Assembly (NCBI GenBank): GCA_037975125.1 | Contig: JAJQOW010000210.1 | Coordinates: forward strand, 90,489 to 154,488 | Length of the DNA stretch: 64,000 bases | Direction: 5' to 3' | Origin: Latrodectus hesperus | Lineage: Eukaryota > Arthropoda > Arachnida > Araneae > Theridiidae | In this document: positions 20,847 to 32,528 of the stretch, piece by piece | How the letters are laid out: every line of letters starts with the position of its first letter | Position numbering within the stretch: position 1 is the stretch's first letter | The notes under the pieces: model-generated | What the model was told of the DNA's origin: nothing | Database searches by the model: none | The model's input: only the letters and a program-made list of their open reading frames with translations | Made by a program: the position numbers and the translations under genes

Positions 20847-22201
20847 GAACAGGACATACCTCTAAAAATTGCAGGGCTAAGGTGAAGTGTTTTCATTGTA
20901 ATAAAAATCACTGTACTCTTATGTGTTATTCAGATAAGGAGAACAGTCCTGCCAGTAAAAACGAAACTGTATCTACAACTGTATTGTCAAATAATTCTAG
21001 AGTAGAAAATGTTTATTTAATGACTCTTGTTGTTAAAGTTATGAATCAAAAGAAACAGTGTTTAGTAAGAGCAGTCTTGGACACAGGATCCCAACGTTCT
21101 TACCTCAGTTCAGGAATAGTTAAACAATTAAAGTTAAAACCCAAAAGGTCATTATCTTTAATACATGGACTTTTTGGTGGTCAAGAAACGAAACCCTGTT
21201 CTCATGAAGTATACGATGTGAAAATTGCTAGTTTGAAAAATGATTTTTCTTGTAAAATTGAGGTTTTATCTGAAAACAAAATTTGTGGTTTTGTTCCTAA
21301 ACTGACTGATATGATGACTATTCATGAACTGAAAGAAAAAGGGATTATATTGAGTGATTTCGAAATCCCTAATTATGATATAAATCTTTTGATTGGATCC
21401 GATGTGGCAGGAATGTTGTTAACTGGTCATTCTGTGAAGTTAGAATCAAGTCTAGTTGCTATTGAAACCCGGCTGGGGTATACTGTTATTGGAAAGCAGA
21501 AATTAAATGATAATTATGATGTAAATAATGACTCTGTTTTATGTGCTTTATCTTTGCATGCTAATAATTTATCTGTTAGTGAATTTTGGAATCTAGAAAA
21601 TCTTGGTATATTAGATCCTTCTGAAAACAGAAACATAAATATTGTACACTCTGAGTTATTAAAAGATTTTCAAGAGGGTTTGGAAATACTCCCTTCTGGT
21701 AGATACCAGTTAGGTTTGCCTTTTAAAACAGATACTTCAAGTTTGCCCGATAACAAGGAACTAACTTGGAATAGACACCAAAAAATGTGTAAACGATCTA
21801 GAGATAAAAAATTAATTAAGGATTACGAAATGGTGTTTAAGGAATGGGAGTGTCTTGATATAATTGAAAGGGTACCCCAAAATGAAATTATAAGCGATAG
21901 GCAATGTCACTATTTACCACATAGGCCTATAGTCAAAAACGAAAGCACTACTACAAAATTAAGACCAGTCTTTGATGCCTCTAGTGGCAAGCCGTCCTTG
22001 AATGAACTTTTATATAAAGGGCCAAATCTCATTGAATTAATCCCAGACCTGATTGACCGATTTCGTTCATATCCCATTGGCCTGTCTGCAGATATCGAGA
22101 AGGCTTTTTTGCAATTGTCTATTGCTCCAAAGTACAGAGACTTTTTACGCTTTTTTATCCGTGCGAAGATGAAATGGTCATTTATAGACACTGTAGAGTA
22201 G
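20843..22201 (+). pseudogene. pol: BEL Pol, first part: zinc knuckle, aspartic protease, RT fingers
   Basis: This frame lies -1 to gag and has no own start codon; it opens inside a CCHC knuckle (C-x2-C-x4-H-x4-C). The retropepsin active site is VLDTGSQRSYLSSGI (Asp at about residue 80). RT begins near residue 375 with TKLRPVFDASSGKPSLNELL and includes motif A, SADIEKAFLQL (Asp about 417). It ends prematurely at TAG 22199-22201, before the second half of the RT. The frame continues in another phase (VFGVTSSPFLL block at about 22200-22240), so one small indel explains the break. Substrates and partner: Gag-Pol precursor and element RNA. Confidence 0.8.
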
Positions 22202-22407
22202 TTTTTGGGGTTACTTCCAGCCCTTTTCTCTTAGCAGCATCCATCTCCCATTTGCTTAACAACACCTTTGTAGAAAACAACGAAATAATTGAAAAATTAA
22301 GAAAATAATTTTACGTAGACAATTGCCTTTCTGGTGTTTTCAATATCAAAGAACAAGAGCATTTTATTTTAACAGCTATAGAAGTACTTTCACGTGGATG
22401 TTTCAAC
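22202..22407 (+). pseudogene. BEL RT palm segment with altered YVDD box
   Basis: The segment carries the block after motif A in a shifted frame and then FYVDNC at 22309-22326. The RT catalytic box should be Y-V-D-D; here the second Asp is Asn. A TAA stop precedes it by one codon. By family knowledge either lesion would abolish polymerase activity. Confidence 0.7.
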
Positions 22408-23799
22408 TTGCGAGGGTGGGAGAGCAATGTCAAGTGTAAATACATTACGAAAAGTTCTGGCACTACCAATGTTTTGGGAATTTTATGGAATTTGGACCGT
22501 GATACTTTGAAATGTAACTGTGATATAAATACTTTTGTTTTAGAAGTAGGTGGAAAAATAACTAAGAGAGTAATTTTGGCTACGATTCAGAAGATTTTTG
22601 ATCCCATTGGTTTATTATCAGCGGTAATTTTACCCATAAAAATTAAATTGCAAGACATGTGGAAATTTAAACTGTCCTGGGACTCTCCTTTACCCACTAA
22701 AGATCAGAATAGCTTTAAAAGATGGATTAATGGTTTACATTTACTAAATAATGTTGAAATAGCCCGTAATACAGAAATTAATGATTCGACACAAATGCAT
22801 GTATTCATGGATGCTAGCAAAGTAGCTTATGCCGCTTGTGTTTTCCTTAGAGCTATCACTTCCATTGAAGTAAAAATTTGTCTTTTAAAAGCTAAACCAC
22901 GAGTAACTTCTTTAAAACCCATCACCATCCCAAGATTAGAGTTATTATCCTGCGCTATTGGAGTAAGATTAGCTCATTCGATCAAAACAGCCCTCCAACG
23001 TATTTCTTGGAAATTCAACCCTCCAACCGCGAGTTGGTGGGGTGGTTTTTGGGAAAAACTGATTAGAGTGGTTAAAGATCTTCTTAAAAGTACCCTCGAA
23101 AAGACTGTTTTTACATATGAAGAATTACTTACAGTACTCTCAGATTGTGAATCTGTTATAAATGCACGTCCACTCACATATCTTTCAGAGGACGTTGAAG
23201 ATCTAAAGCCTATAACACCAGCCATGATCATGTTAAATAATCCCAAGATAAAGGGTGTAACCACAAATATTGATGAAGTTGAAGCCAACCATTTTCGAAT
23301 CAGAATTAAACATCGAACCAAAGTAACTGAGCAGTTAAAGCTGCGTTTTCGAAAGGAATACCTTGGTCAACTTATACAGCGTCTAAACAGAAGGTGTTTA
23401 ACTCCAAAAATACAAGTTGGAGAAATCGTGTTAATCGGAGACGACAATAAAAAACATTTGAACTGGCCTCTTGCTAAAGTCATGCAGTTGATTCCTGGCA
23501 AAGATGATATCGCCAGAACTGTGAAATTGAAAACACAATCCGGTGTTTTAGTGCGACCTATACAGAGGATTTTTCCCCTAGAGATTTCAGCAATTACTGA
23601 TAAAGAGGATGTCCCAACTACATCAAATGTGAGAAGAGATTCCTTTTCAGATGCTGAAGGAAATGATTTGTCACCGGTATCAGAAAATGACATTTCCAGT
23701 GATTCTCTAAGAACAATTTTGCTCAGTGATGATAAGGACTTACCAAAAACAACCAGAACTGGACGATTAGTGAAAATTCCTAAAAAACTGAATCTGTAA
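22408..23799 (+). pseudogene. BEL Pol, second part: RT end fused to integrase C-terminus
   Basis: The 463-codon frame starts in the RT thumb (VLGILWNLDRDTLKC, then ITKRVILATIQKIFDPIGLL). It includes the start of RNase H (MHVFMDASKVAYAACVFLR, about residue 130) up to IPRLELLSCAIGVRLA. It then jumps at about residue 195 to WKFNPPTASWWGGFWEKLIR, the Glu block of the integrase core. The rest of RNase H, the H2C2 zinc finger and both Asp blocks of the integrase are gone. VGEIVLIGDDNKKHLNWPLAKV and VRPIQRIFPLE follow; these match the DUF5641 C-terminal domain of Pao integrases. The jump is in frame. Confidence 0.8.
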
Positions 23800-23857
23800 T
23801 CTTATAATTGTAACTAACTTTTTTCTTTTTCATTTAGGTTTTGTTTTCTCCCGAAAC

Positions 23858-23873
23858 AAAAGGTGGGAGGATA
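23858..23873 (+). other. BEL polypurine tract
   Basis: AAAAGGTGGGAGGATA directly precedes the 3' LTR, the position of the plus-strand primer. Confidence 0.7.
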
Positions 23874-24182
23874 TGTAACAGCCAATCGCCAGAGAGGCGA
23901 GTGACGTCACCCATGTGACTGCTTGCGTTATTATGTAATCTAAAACCTTTTTTGTTAGTATGCATCCGGCACTCGCCGAGCAATGTTTTGATTTAGTGAA
24001 GAAATAAATATATTTGAACTTCTGTTTTTCAAATTCATTATTGATAATTTCTGTCTTCAATTTAAATATCGCGTAGATATTTCGGCCCATAATTTTATTA
24101 TGTTACGTTGAAAAGAATTCCATTTTTATACAAGATCGAGAAATCGAATTCGGAATTATTCAAATAAAAACGAAACGTAACA
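23874..24182 (+). repeat. BEL 3' LTR
   Basis: 309 bases, same length and, as far as I can see, the same sequence as 19357-19665. The right target duplication ACATG follows at 24183-24187. Confidence 0.95.
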
Positions 24183-24187
24183 ACATG

Positions 24188-25246
24188 GCTAATGTTTGGG
24201 CTTTTAGTGACAGAATGTTTCTGAAATCAAGCATAAAATTTCATATGACAATCTTGAACGATTATATTCCATATCTTGCAGTTATGGAATCTTGTTCGAT
24301 GCGAATATCTATATTTAAATACTATAGATAAACGTCGTAAATGCACTACTGTCTTTGCTAATGCCAGCAATGTACTATTAAGCATTTCTACTTGTTACCG
24401 AGGGAGACTTAACAGTTTCTCAGCGATCACAAGCGTTCCAATACAGTTTACATGCGAGAAACTTGATACAAGATTTTTACATTTGAAAATATTCCTAAAG
24501 TCGCTATTGCAGTGGCCCATTTTACATGCGTATGCTGATAAGCTTATAATCTGCATATGATAACATCCTGTTTCCACATGGCAAAATTGCTGTTGTATTT
24601 AATATAATAACTTTAACATTCAGAAATGCGTCACCTCATGGTAGAAATTTCTTCGATTATATGGAAAAATACAATAAACGAAAAACACTATCTCAATTTT
24701 TATTTTAACACAAATTATATTTCTCATTTACAAATTATGTGTAAATCCAGATGTTTTGAGTTTTATTATTAAATAATTAAAAAAAATAATAGAATACAAA
24801 ATGAAAACTACACAACAAGAATGCTTTACACAAAATTGGAGTCACATACACGTAAAGACATTACAGTTACATTATCCATTATTTGTTCAATATTTAACTT
24901 CAAGATAAAATCACTGGATAATAGATTTGCAGCTGTTTCAAAAATGAAACGTAGATTTTGAAGCAATAAAAACTGAAAAACGCAAGAAATAAAGTCTGAA
25001 TAATATTTCTTTCGAATAACTGCACACTTGTATATAATTAATTTCACGCATGGAATATTACAATTTAAATACTTTGAATTGCAAGTAACTCATTTTTGTG
25101 AATCAATCATTTTGATTTTATATTTTAGATATAAATACAATTAAGATTTATTTTAAGTGCTCCATTTTAATTTCAATCTCATTTCCTTTCACATAAGAAT
25201 TTTAAAGTCAAACATTCCATTTATCATTCTACATACATATATATAT

Positions 25247-25252
<6 letters not shown>
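24188..25252. other. AT-rich non-coding stretch
   Basis: One 94-codon frame (24276-24560) follows a possible acceptor (ATCTTGCAG) but has no recognisable domain. No other feature is seen. Confidence 0.4.

Positions 25253-25325
<73 letters not shown>
25253..25325. repeat. (TA)n microsatellite
   Basis: About 70 bases of AT preceded by ACATACAT-type imperfect units. It lies 45 bases left of the Gypsy 3' LTR. Confidence 0.95.
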
Positions 25326-25328
<3 letters not shown>

Positions 25329-25369
25329 GAGCATTGCTTATAAGAGTGAAGTAAGGCGAAGTTAAAAAC

Positions 25370-25502
25370 TTATTAGAGGGGTTGTTCATTCGTATTTAAT
25401 TTATTAGGTTGTGTAATGTTCAAAATAACTCAACAAGGCTCAGCATCTACTGGATATTTTATTAAGCGTACAGCATCGATCGTATCAGCGAAGCAACTAA
25501 AC
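25370..25502 (-). repeat. Gypsy 3' LTR, downstream part
   Basis: The last 133 bases of the LTR, separated from the rest by the LINE. It contains the other AGCAACTAAAC copy (25492-25502) and ends ...CCCTCTAATAA at 25370. Confidence 0.85.
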
Positions 25503-25756
25503 GTAGGTATGTAGGTGGGTTATGGCGGACACTTTTGGAGCTTTATGCTAAGATGCTTGTAGCTCTCATTGAAGGAAGTATTTGGAAAGGATTTATGTAG
25601 TCAATTGACTAACCTTATTTAAGTAGAGTTAATTGAAGTCGGTGATCACTAACAGAAAAAGTCTTGATATGAGAAGAAAAATTCGGATTTATAAATTCAT
25701 GTTTGAAAATAGTTCAAGGATTTTGAGTTGTAACTTTCTTTTTTCATTAAGATCTG

Positions 25757-26600
25757 TTAGAATATGTTAGATTGGCGTAGAAATTCACAGCATGCAAGAA
25801 TTTTAATTTCCGGGTTTGTAGATAGTTCAACTATCCAAAAGAATGATATTGCTTTTATTCCTAATTTTTTTCGTAGTTGATTTCTCAGATGTTCGTATAA
25901 TGGACAATCTAGTAGAATTTGATCTATGGTTTCAGGTTCACGACACTGACAGCGGTCTGTATGCCACAGATTAAACCTAAATAGAATAGAATTTATAGGA
26001 AAGGATCTTGTTCTTGTTCTGGCATGCCATACGTGTTCTAGTCTCGATTTCGTTAACAGTCTATGATTTTTGCGAATAGATGTGAGATGAGTGAATGCTT
26101 CAACATATTTGCTATTTTTCCATTGATTGAGATTTTCTTTACAGTAATATTTCTTGATGTGTTGTTTCAGATCTTCAGGAGAATTAGATCGAATAGCATA
26201 TTGACTCACTGTAACTGCTTTCGCCAATGAGTCTGCAATTTCATCACCTGCAATTCCTGAATGTCCTGGAACCCAAACTAACTGTATTGACAAGCACTTT
26301 TGAGTAGATTGAATCATTTGGGATCGAAACAGTTGAATGATAGTTGGTGATGTCCTTGAACAATCTGAAAGAGCAAAGATGCAAGAAAGTGAATGTGTGA
26401 AAAGGACATTTTTTTGGGTTCAGTGCAAATTTTAGAGACTGCAATAAGCTGTACCATAGCCTCTGCCGAGAAGATGGAGTTTATGGAACTAATTTTCCGT
26501 TATTGATAAACTAGTTGTAAAATTGACTATTGGAATACCCACATTTGATGCCTGCTTGGAAGCATCTGTAAAAATCAACGTATCTCTCTGCCATGATGAC
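25757..26600 (-). pseudogene. LINE ORF2: RNase H and Cys-rich C-terminus
   Basis: The frame 26317-25757 includes IQLVWVPGHSGIAGDEIADSLAK (His/Asp block of RNase H) and near its end CQCREPETIDQILLDCPLY, the C-x-C-x(7)-[H/D]-x(4)-C motif, here with Asp in place of His. The first RNase H blocks lie upstream in another frame. A stop ends the protein about 250 bases before the insertion edge. Confidence 0.7.
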
Positions 26601-26842
26601 TCAAAAACTTGGTGAAATAGTTAACAAATTATATCTTTTGGCAATGATTTAGTCTGAAAAGGAAGACTCGAGGAACAAATGGAGATTTTTTTTGACATTT
26701 CTGGCCAGTCTATTGGGACTTTTAATATGCACGAGGTATTTATTCCTTGTTGCTCGAGTGAGAAATTGGCTTTAATAGACAGAGGATGATTACGATTAAC
26801 TCGATTGTAAGTTAGCTTTTCCCAAGCTGAAGCACAGGGGGA

Positions 26843-28684
26843 TTATGATGACTTGCTTAAATTCCGAATGTAAAAGTTTAAGGAGAGCATTTCATGTCTA
26901 GAGTGAATTGAGGTTTCTCCTGCTTCTTGTAGAACTATCGGTATGGGGTTCCACTTTGGAAGACCTGTGGCAATTCTTAGGGCAGTGTTATATATAGTTT
27001 CAAGTATTTTGCGATCTGTTGTGCATGCTGAACTAAATATATCACAGCCATAATCCAGACTGGAGACAATAAAGGATTTCACGATTTTTTGAAGATGAGC
27101 CGCACGAGCACCCCATCTATTACCTGCGATATCTTTTAAAACATTCAACTTTTTTGATATAGCTTTTCTCTTTTCTTGAAAATGATGACGGAAAAATATA
27201 TTGGGTGAAAAATGTAATCTCAAAATTCGAATATTTTTACTCCAGGAAATAGGATGATTGATGATGAACAAGTTGAAATTAGGCTGCTGTCGTTTTGAAG
27301 AAAAGTTAATCATAGAACATTTTTGTGGGTCTATCGATAACTTCCATTCTTGACACCAATTTTGTAATATTCCAAGTGCAATGTTAGTTTCTGCTGAAAT
27401 TTTCACAAGTTAACAGATTCATATAGTAGAAATATATCATCAGCGTACGTGAAGCATTTGATGTCAGGGGAAAGGATATCGTAGAGGTCTGTCATAAACA
27501 CTGAGAACTGGAAAGGTGATAACATGCTCCCCTGTGGAACTCCCCTATATGAGGTGGCTGATGAAGATAGCTTATTTCTCCACTTTACTTGAAAATAGCG
27601 AGTTGTAATGAACTGTTGAATCCACAAAGCAGCGTTTCCTTTGATGTTTGCTTGAAGTAATTTATAAACTAGGCCATCTGGCCCAACTGAATCATAGGCC
27701 TGGGAAATATCCACTGCTACCAAAACAACAAATTTTCTAGAGAATCTGGCAGAAATTATGTGATGATGAATGATGGATAAAACATTGTCACAATCTCGAT
27801 GTGGCAGAAATCCGTGGGGATTAGGATGAAAGAAAGATATTGTTGACATATGTTTAATAAATCTCTTCAAAATCATTCTTTCCGTTACATTTACACATGA
27901 CTCTTGTCAGAGATATAGGACGGTACGATGCCACTATATTGGCCATCTTTCCCGGTTTTAAAATTGGAATAACACAATAGAGAATTTCCATATTTCTATA
28001 CAATACCTGCAAGCCACGATTTATTTATCAAGGAGAGGAGATAGTCTAGGTTGGTTGTAGTGATTCCTTTTAATATTTTTGTAGATATCTTATCTGGACC
28101 AACAGACGAATTTTTCTGGCCAAAGCTTCTTGCAGTTCAGATTCAGTAAAGGATTTATTGTAAGAGAAATCCTCATTTGTTCTTAAATCCAGTGGAATAA
28201 CCTCTAAAATTAGTGAACGAGTGTAGAAGTCTGTAAACATATTAGCTTGATGGGTAGGATCTGTAACTGGAGAATTATTATGTAATAGGATCATATGTGA
28301 AGTTGGAGGTACTGTAACTCTATTTTGGAGATTTTTTAATAAGTTGAAGATATTTTTTGATGTTCCAGCTGAAATTATTATTTCGTCCCAATATTTTCGA
28401 GAGAGATATATAAGTAGTCGATGTAGTTCTGCTGCAGTTCTTTTATATGCCATCCAAACGTATTTATCACATGTGCGTTTAGCTTTACGCCAAAGACGTC
28501 TTTTTTGGCCCAGGAGATAACCACATCTAGAAGACCACCATGGAGGATAAGGTTTAGATGGTATTTTCTGCCATCTTCGAAACTTGTGAAGTTTATTTAT
28601 GCAGAGATGATTGAATTGTTCAATAGAGTGAAGATTAGAAATTTCATGATCAGAGTATTGGTGGAAGCAAAGAATTCTGACCAC
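26843..28684 (-). pseudogene. LINE ORF2: reverse transcriptase
   Basis: The first piece (28684-28070) is the spacer up to ESELQEALA. The second (27876-27403) has VAVDISQAYDSVG (motif A), RGVPQGSMLSPFQFSVF (motif B) and KCFTYADDIFLLY (motif C, intact Asp pair). The third (27406-26843) has IDPQKCSMINFS and the thumb block IYNTALRIATGLPKWNP. All catalytic Asp residues remain. The breaks are small indels at 27.9 and 27.4 kb. Confidence 0.75.
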
Positions 28685-28699
28685 AGGATACGTGATCTG

Positions 28700-29400
28700 T
28701 TCGGTATATGGTGATCAATATCTCCTATAGACATGCCAGTTTTAAAAGGTAAATGATCACTTCCAAAACAATCTGGGTGAACTTCAATATGACTTAGGGG
28801 ATATATGTCTGGTGATACAAAGGTGAAATCAATGAGTGAGGTTTATGATGTGGACCGTAATGTGTTGGAATTTCAGAGTTCAGGAGGCAGCAATTCTCTT
28901 CCTGAATCCATTCAAGAAGGTCATTTGCCCTTGATGAAGTAGAACAGCTTCCTAATGATGTATATCTAATATTGAAATCTCCTATGATGATATAAGGAGG
29001 CTGAATTCCTTGAATTATGCTATGAAGTCATTCTGAAGAAAATTTACCAGGAGGAATGTAAACATTAATAATAGTTATTGTAGCCATTGCCACAGTGATC
29101 TTGACTGCTAAGAGTTCTCTGCCTTCATCTGAGAGACGGATAGGAAAAAATTGCCTTTTTGGAATGTTTTTATTTACTGCTAGGAGAAGGCCGCCACCTC
29201 GGCTATCTTCTTTATCTTGACGAAAGATTATTTTTTTAAATAAAGATATTTTATCAACTTTTTTAACCAAGTTTCTTGTATTGCAATAACGTCGGCAGAG
29301 TTAAAATAATGAAGTTTCATGTATGTGCGCTTATTGAGAACACTACGAGCATTCCACGAAATTAATGAGAACATGAAAAAAGTTACAATTATTATGATTA
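28700..29400 (-). pseudogene. LINE ORF2: APE-type endonuclease
   Basis: ISWNARSVLNKRTYMKL and DVIAIQETWL carry the Asn and Glu of the first two endonuclease blocks. DSRGGGLLLAVNKN and ITIINVYIPPGK continue in the next frame, then pieces with PYIIIGDFN-like and GSDHLPF-like content at 28990-28740. Frame changes near 29260 and 29040 break it. The enzyme would nick the target for priming. Confidence 0.65.
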
Positions 29401-29469
29401 CAATTTGATTTCTTAGGACTGATGCACCCAGAATAGAAGTTGCGTCCCATCTGTTAGGAAATTTTATTA

Positions 29470-30724
29470 CTTCCCTTTCTGAATTTTGTATTTTCAATTA
29501 TTTCTGACTGCTCTTCAGAAGAGTTACCAAAATTAAATACACTGTTCACAGGTAAAATTGGATTGAACTGAATGTCCTTATTACTAGGGTTTGATGATTG
29601 TTTTTGGATTCGACTACTTTTCCAAGTTTTTCTGCTAGCAGGGAATGACGAGAGACTTCTAGTTTCAAAAATTTTGCTTACAGTTTCTTCAAATTTTTGG
29701 AAAATTGCATTAAGAATGGCTTTTTGTTGGGTTTGAATAGCTAAGATTTTTTTGTCTACTGACTCTCCAAATTTCGTAAGTACTGAGGTAACAATTTCAT
29801 TTATTTTAGCATGAGTAATTTCTGATGGTTGATTAGACTTTACAATTGTAGCAAAACTGGTTTTAGAGCTTTTAAATTGACTTCTTGCTTCAACAAAAGG
29901 TAAATGGTTTATTGCCTTAAATTTTAAAAACCGAGTTTCTTCTTCACGAGATGAACATGAAGGATCATCTGAAGCATGAGGTCCTTTGCAGTTTACACAA
30001 TATGGGACTTTAGTTGAACAAGGATCATTATTGTGATGTGAGCCACAGAGTCTGCATAAAGCTGTTTGTACTTTACATTTTTTGTTGCATGTGTAAATTT
30101 AAAACAAATTCCACATTGACAAACTTTATCCACAAAAATCTTTACGTTTACAATAGATAAAAATATTTTAATTTGAGACGGGATTTTATGTCCGTAGACT
30201 CTTACCAAGATAGTTTCTGAAAGTTCTGAAAATCCCTTTTTATTGAAACGTCGTATTTGAGATACAATAAGGCCGTTTTTTTCAATTTCTAATGCTAGAT
30301 TTTCTAGACTTTCATCCACTGATATGAACGGGATAATAAATTTCGTAGTGTATTGTTCAATTTGTATTTGGGGAGTCACAGGGACATTTAATACTGTTTC
30401 GATTTTATAAATTTCTATTGCAGTTTTATAATTATTTGTAGCGATAATTAGTTTTCCGTTTCTGGTATGTCTGACTTCTTCAATCCCATTTTTGTTGGAA
30501 ATAGCATTTAATAGTTCAGATTTTAACTGTGAAGGCCTCTTAGGAACTGAGGCATATCCTGCTGTACGACACAAAAACACTATGAAATTTGAATATCCAG
30601 CTCCTGAAGCTAATTGTATAGCTAGAGGTGTATTATCATCAGAGTCTAATATAGAGTTCGATGCATGTTTCGGTATGCGATATTCACATTCAATAAATGG
30701 TATTTCGTTTTGTAAGTCTGTCAC
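29470..30724 (-). pseudogene. LINE ORF1 (zinc-knuckle nucleic-acid-binding protein)
   Basis: Open for 243 codons from MTDLQNEIPFIECEYRIPKH. The middle part (about residues 90-210) has the RRM-like pattern of LINE ORF1 proteins. CQCGICFKFTHATKN starts the zinc region, where a one-base change shifts the frame. LCGSHHNNDPC and YCVNCKGPHASDDPSC continue as knuckles in the next frame. A coiled Gln/Lys-rich end follows (29850-29500). The protein would coat the RNA intermediate. Confidence 0.65.
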
Positions 30725-30981
30725 TTCGAATATAACATCTTGTACGTACTTGAGGAAATAAACTATAGAACTACTTGAGCTTGAAACTAATAAACTAATT
30801 AATAAATTAATCTTAATGGAATTCCCGAATTCCTACAAACTTAAATAAATTACAATAAATTGCTTGAGATCTTAAAGCTAATAAAGTTTGAAGAAGTATG
30901 TACGTACCAGTAAGTCTGCAACTTTTTCTCCACACAATAAAATGCCCGTCGTCAAACGAATAATAAAAAACAGAAACACAC

Positions 30982-31299
30982 AGCAACTAAACATGGCGCT
31001 CAAAAACAACTTGTTTTTTTCAGGTACAGTTCGGTTTCCAGTTAACATTGAGATAAACAGTTAAAGATATAAAAGTAAAATTACATAAAACCGAAATATA
31101 AATTACTACAATTATTACACAAAAATAAACAGTAATTAATAACTTTTGAATAAAATAAATTTAACATTTATTACTTAAAGAAATATAATTAATTTGTTTT
31201 CTTTATAACCCTGTCAGACATCATTTAATCAATTTAAGAAAGCTGTTTGGCAGGTGCAGCCATCTAGTGGCAAAAATAACAATAACTGTTTTCCGTACA
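30982..31299 (-). repeat. Gypsy 3' LTR, upstream part
   Basis: This is the first 318 bases of the LTR in minus orientation, beginning TGTACGGAAAAC at 31299. It ends in the target duplication AGCAACTAAAC (30982-30992) made by the LINE. The purine tract GGTGAGGGAGTAA lies directly upstream (plus 31300-31312). Confidence 0.85.
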
Positions 31300-31312
31300 T
31301 TACTCCCTCACC

Positions 31313-32528
31313 AGTAATTGAGTTGATAATCAGATAATCATGGTAGGAGAAGTTTAATTATAGATATATATTAAATACAATATTAAGCTCAAAATGTATT
31401 CCACTATGAACACTGTATGAAAATGATAAATACTATAAATGAAACATTATAATTTAGTAAATAAGAATTACATCAAAATATCCTTGCACACATATATATA
31501 TTAAACAAAAAATAATTTATATAATATAAAAATTAAATTATACTGAATCTTATTCTCACATCAAATATTACTAATATGCAAAAAATTTCAGGATCAATTT
31601 ATTAACAAAATATATTGATAAAATATTCACTCAAGATATCTTAATTAAATATCAGGACATATTACTTAAATTTGATGCTGAAAAAAATCTCTCCAAATAC
31701 AATTGAAATTCTATACACACAAAATATGCCATAAATCCATACATATAATATCTTCTAGTTTATATTTACATAGTCAATGTGTTATGCTTTCAATGACATG
31801 AACTAAAGAACACAAATCATTTTGTAATCAATAATTTTGTGACATGTGCATTAGGTAATAAAATTGGATAAATGTTAATAATATTTGATGCTATTATATG
31901 AGAGAGAGAGAGAGAGAATACCCACAAAATCACACAATGAAACATAATTCCAACATAGAGATATGTATCATGAAAATAATTTGTATATCAAAAGAATACT
32001 TTCAAAGAGAAATATAATATAATAAGAATAATTTGTATCATAAAAATAATTATATAAGCATACTTAATTCAGAAGATAAAGTATATATGCTGCTACAGGA
32101 GAAATTACGAAATTTGATATATTGATGTAAATAATGCAATAAAATTCAAACAATAAAAATGCATATTCTCATGTACTTTAAAGGAAAACATTTTTTTACA
32201 AGAAATAAACAAATGTTGCAGATTAGAGGAGGACAGGATCAGAATAAATATATACATACATATACCTCAGTATCCAAACTTCATTAAATGCCATATTTGA
32301 TTTGCTTGTCTATACAATATAATGTAATACTCAGTTTGTCTATCACTACATTCAGTAGAATGAAGAGCATAAACTATATTTGCAATATTATATTATTTGG
32401 AAAAATTTACAGGTAACCAATATAATATGGTAAAATTATTTATGTATCTATATATTCACAACACAATTACACACTGAATAAATTTTGATGAAAAACATAA
32501 TTGAGGTAAAGGTATACACATAAAATTT
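31313..32528. other. Non-coding 3' part of the Gypsy element
   Basis: About 1.2 kb between the Pol stop and the purine tract holds no ORF and no env-like sequence. A (GA)n run lies at 31899-31917. The length is unusual for Gypsy without env; it may be expanded non-coding DNA or remains of a lost frame. Confidence 0.5.

Larger units (their letters stand above)
19357..24182 (+). mobile_element. BEL/Pao LTR retrotransposon, recent insertion with defective pol
   Basis: The element is 4826 bp, flanked by 5-base direct repeats ACATG (19352-19356 and 24183-24187), with two 309-bp LTRs starting TGTAACAG and ending TAACA. Order: 5' LTR, primer-binding site, gag (19719-20846), protease plus N-terminal RT (20843-22201), RT end, a fused RNase H / integrase remnant (22408-23799), polypurine tract, 3' LTR. 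The protease, the Gag domain of DUF1759 type, the RT block and the DUF5641-type C-terminus are those of BEL/Pao. Autonomous members are usually 6-7 kb; this one lacks most of RNase H and the integrase zinc finger and two catalytic Asp blocks. The LTRs look identical by direct comparison, which implies very recent insertion. Confidence 0.9.
25503..30981 (-). mobile_element. Full-length LINE (two ORFs, RNase H) inserted in the Gypsy LTR
   Basis: 5479 bases bounded by an 11-base target duplication AGCAACTAAAC (25492-25502 and 30982-30992). In minus orientation: leader, ORF1 with zinc knuckles (30724 to about 29470), ORF2 with endonuclease (29385 onwards), RT (28684 to 26843), RNase H and Cys-rich end (26317-25757), and a short 3' UTR ending in CCACCTACATACCTAC instead of poly(A). 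The gene order and the repeat-like tail are those of I-group LINEs. Several single-base frame changes interrupt both ORFs, but no large deletion is seen and the catalytic YADD survives. It is younger than the Gypsy it hit. Confidence 0.85.

Noticed and set aside
24276..24560. 94-codon frame after an AG acceptor as a host exon
   Set aside because: No domain, no donor or poly(A) logic, and composition like the surroundings.
25157..25389. Open frames made of Ile-Tyr repeats (also 52767-52997)
   Set aside because: They are translations of (TA)n microsatellites and carry no coding signal.
31313..32528. An env gene of the Gypsy element (errantivirus type)
   Set aside because: No open frame, signal peptide or membrane segment is present in this part on either strand.
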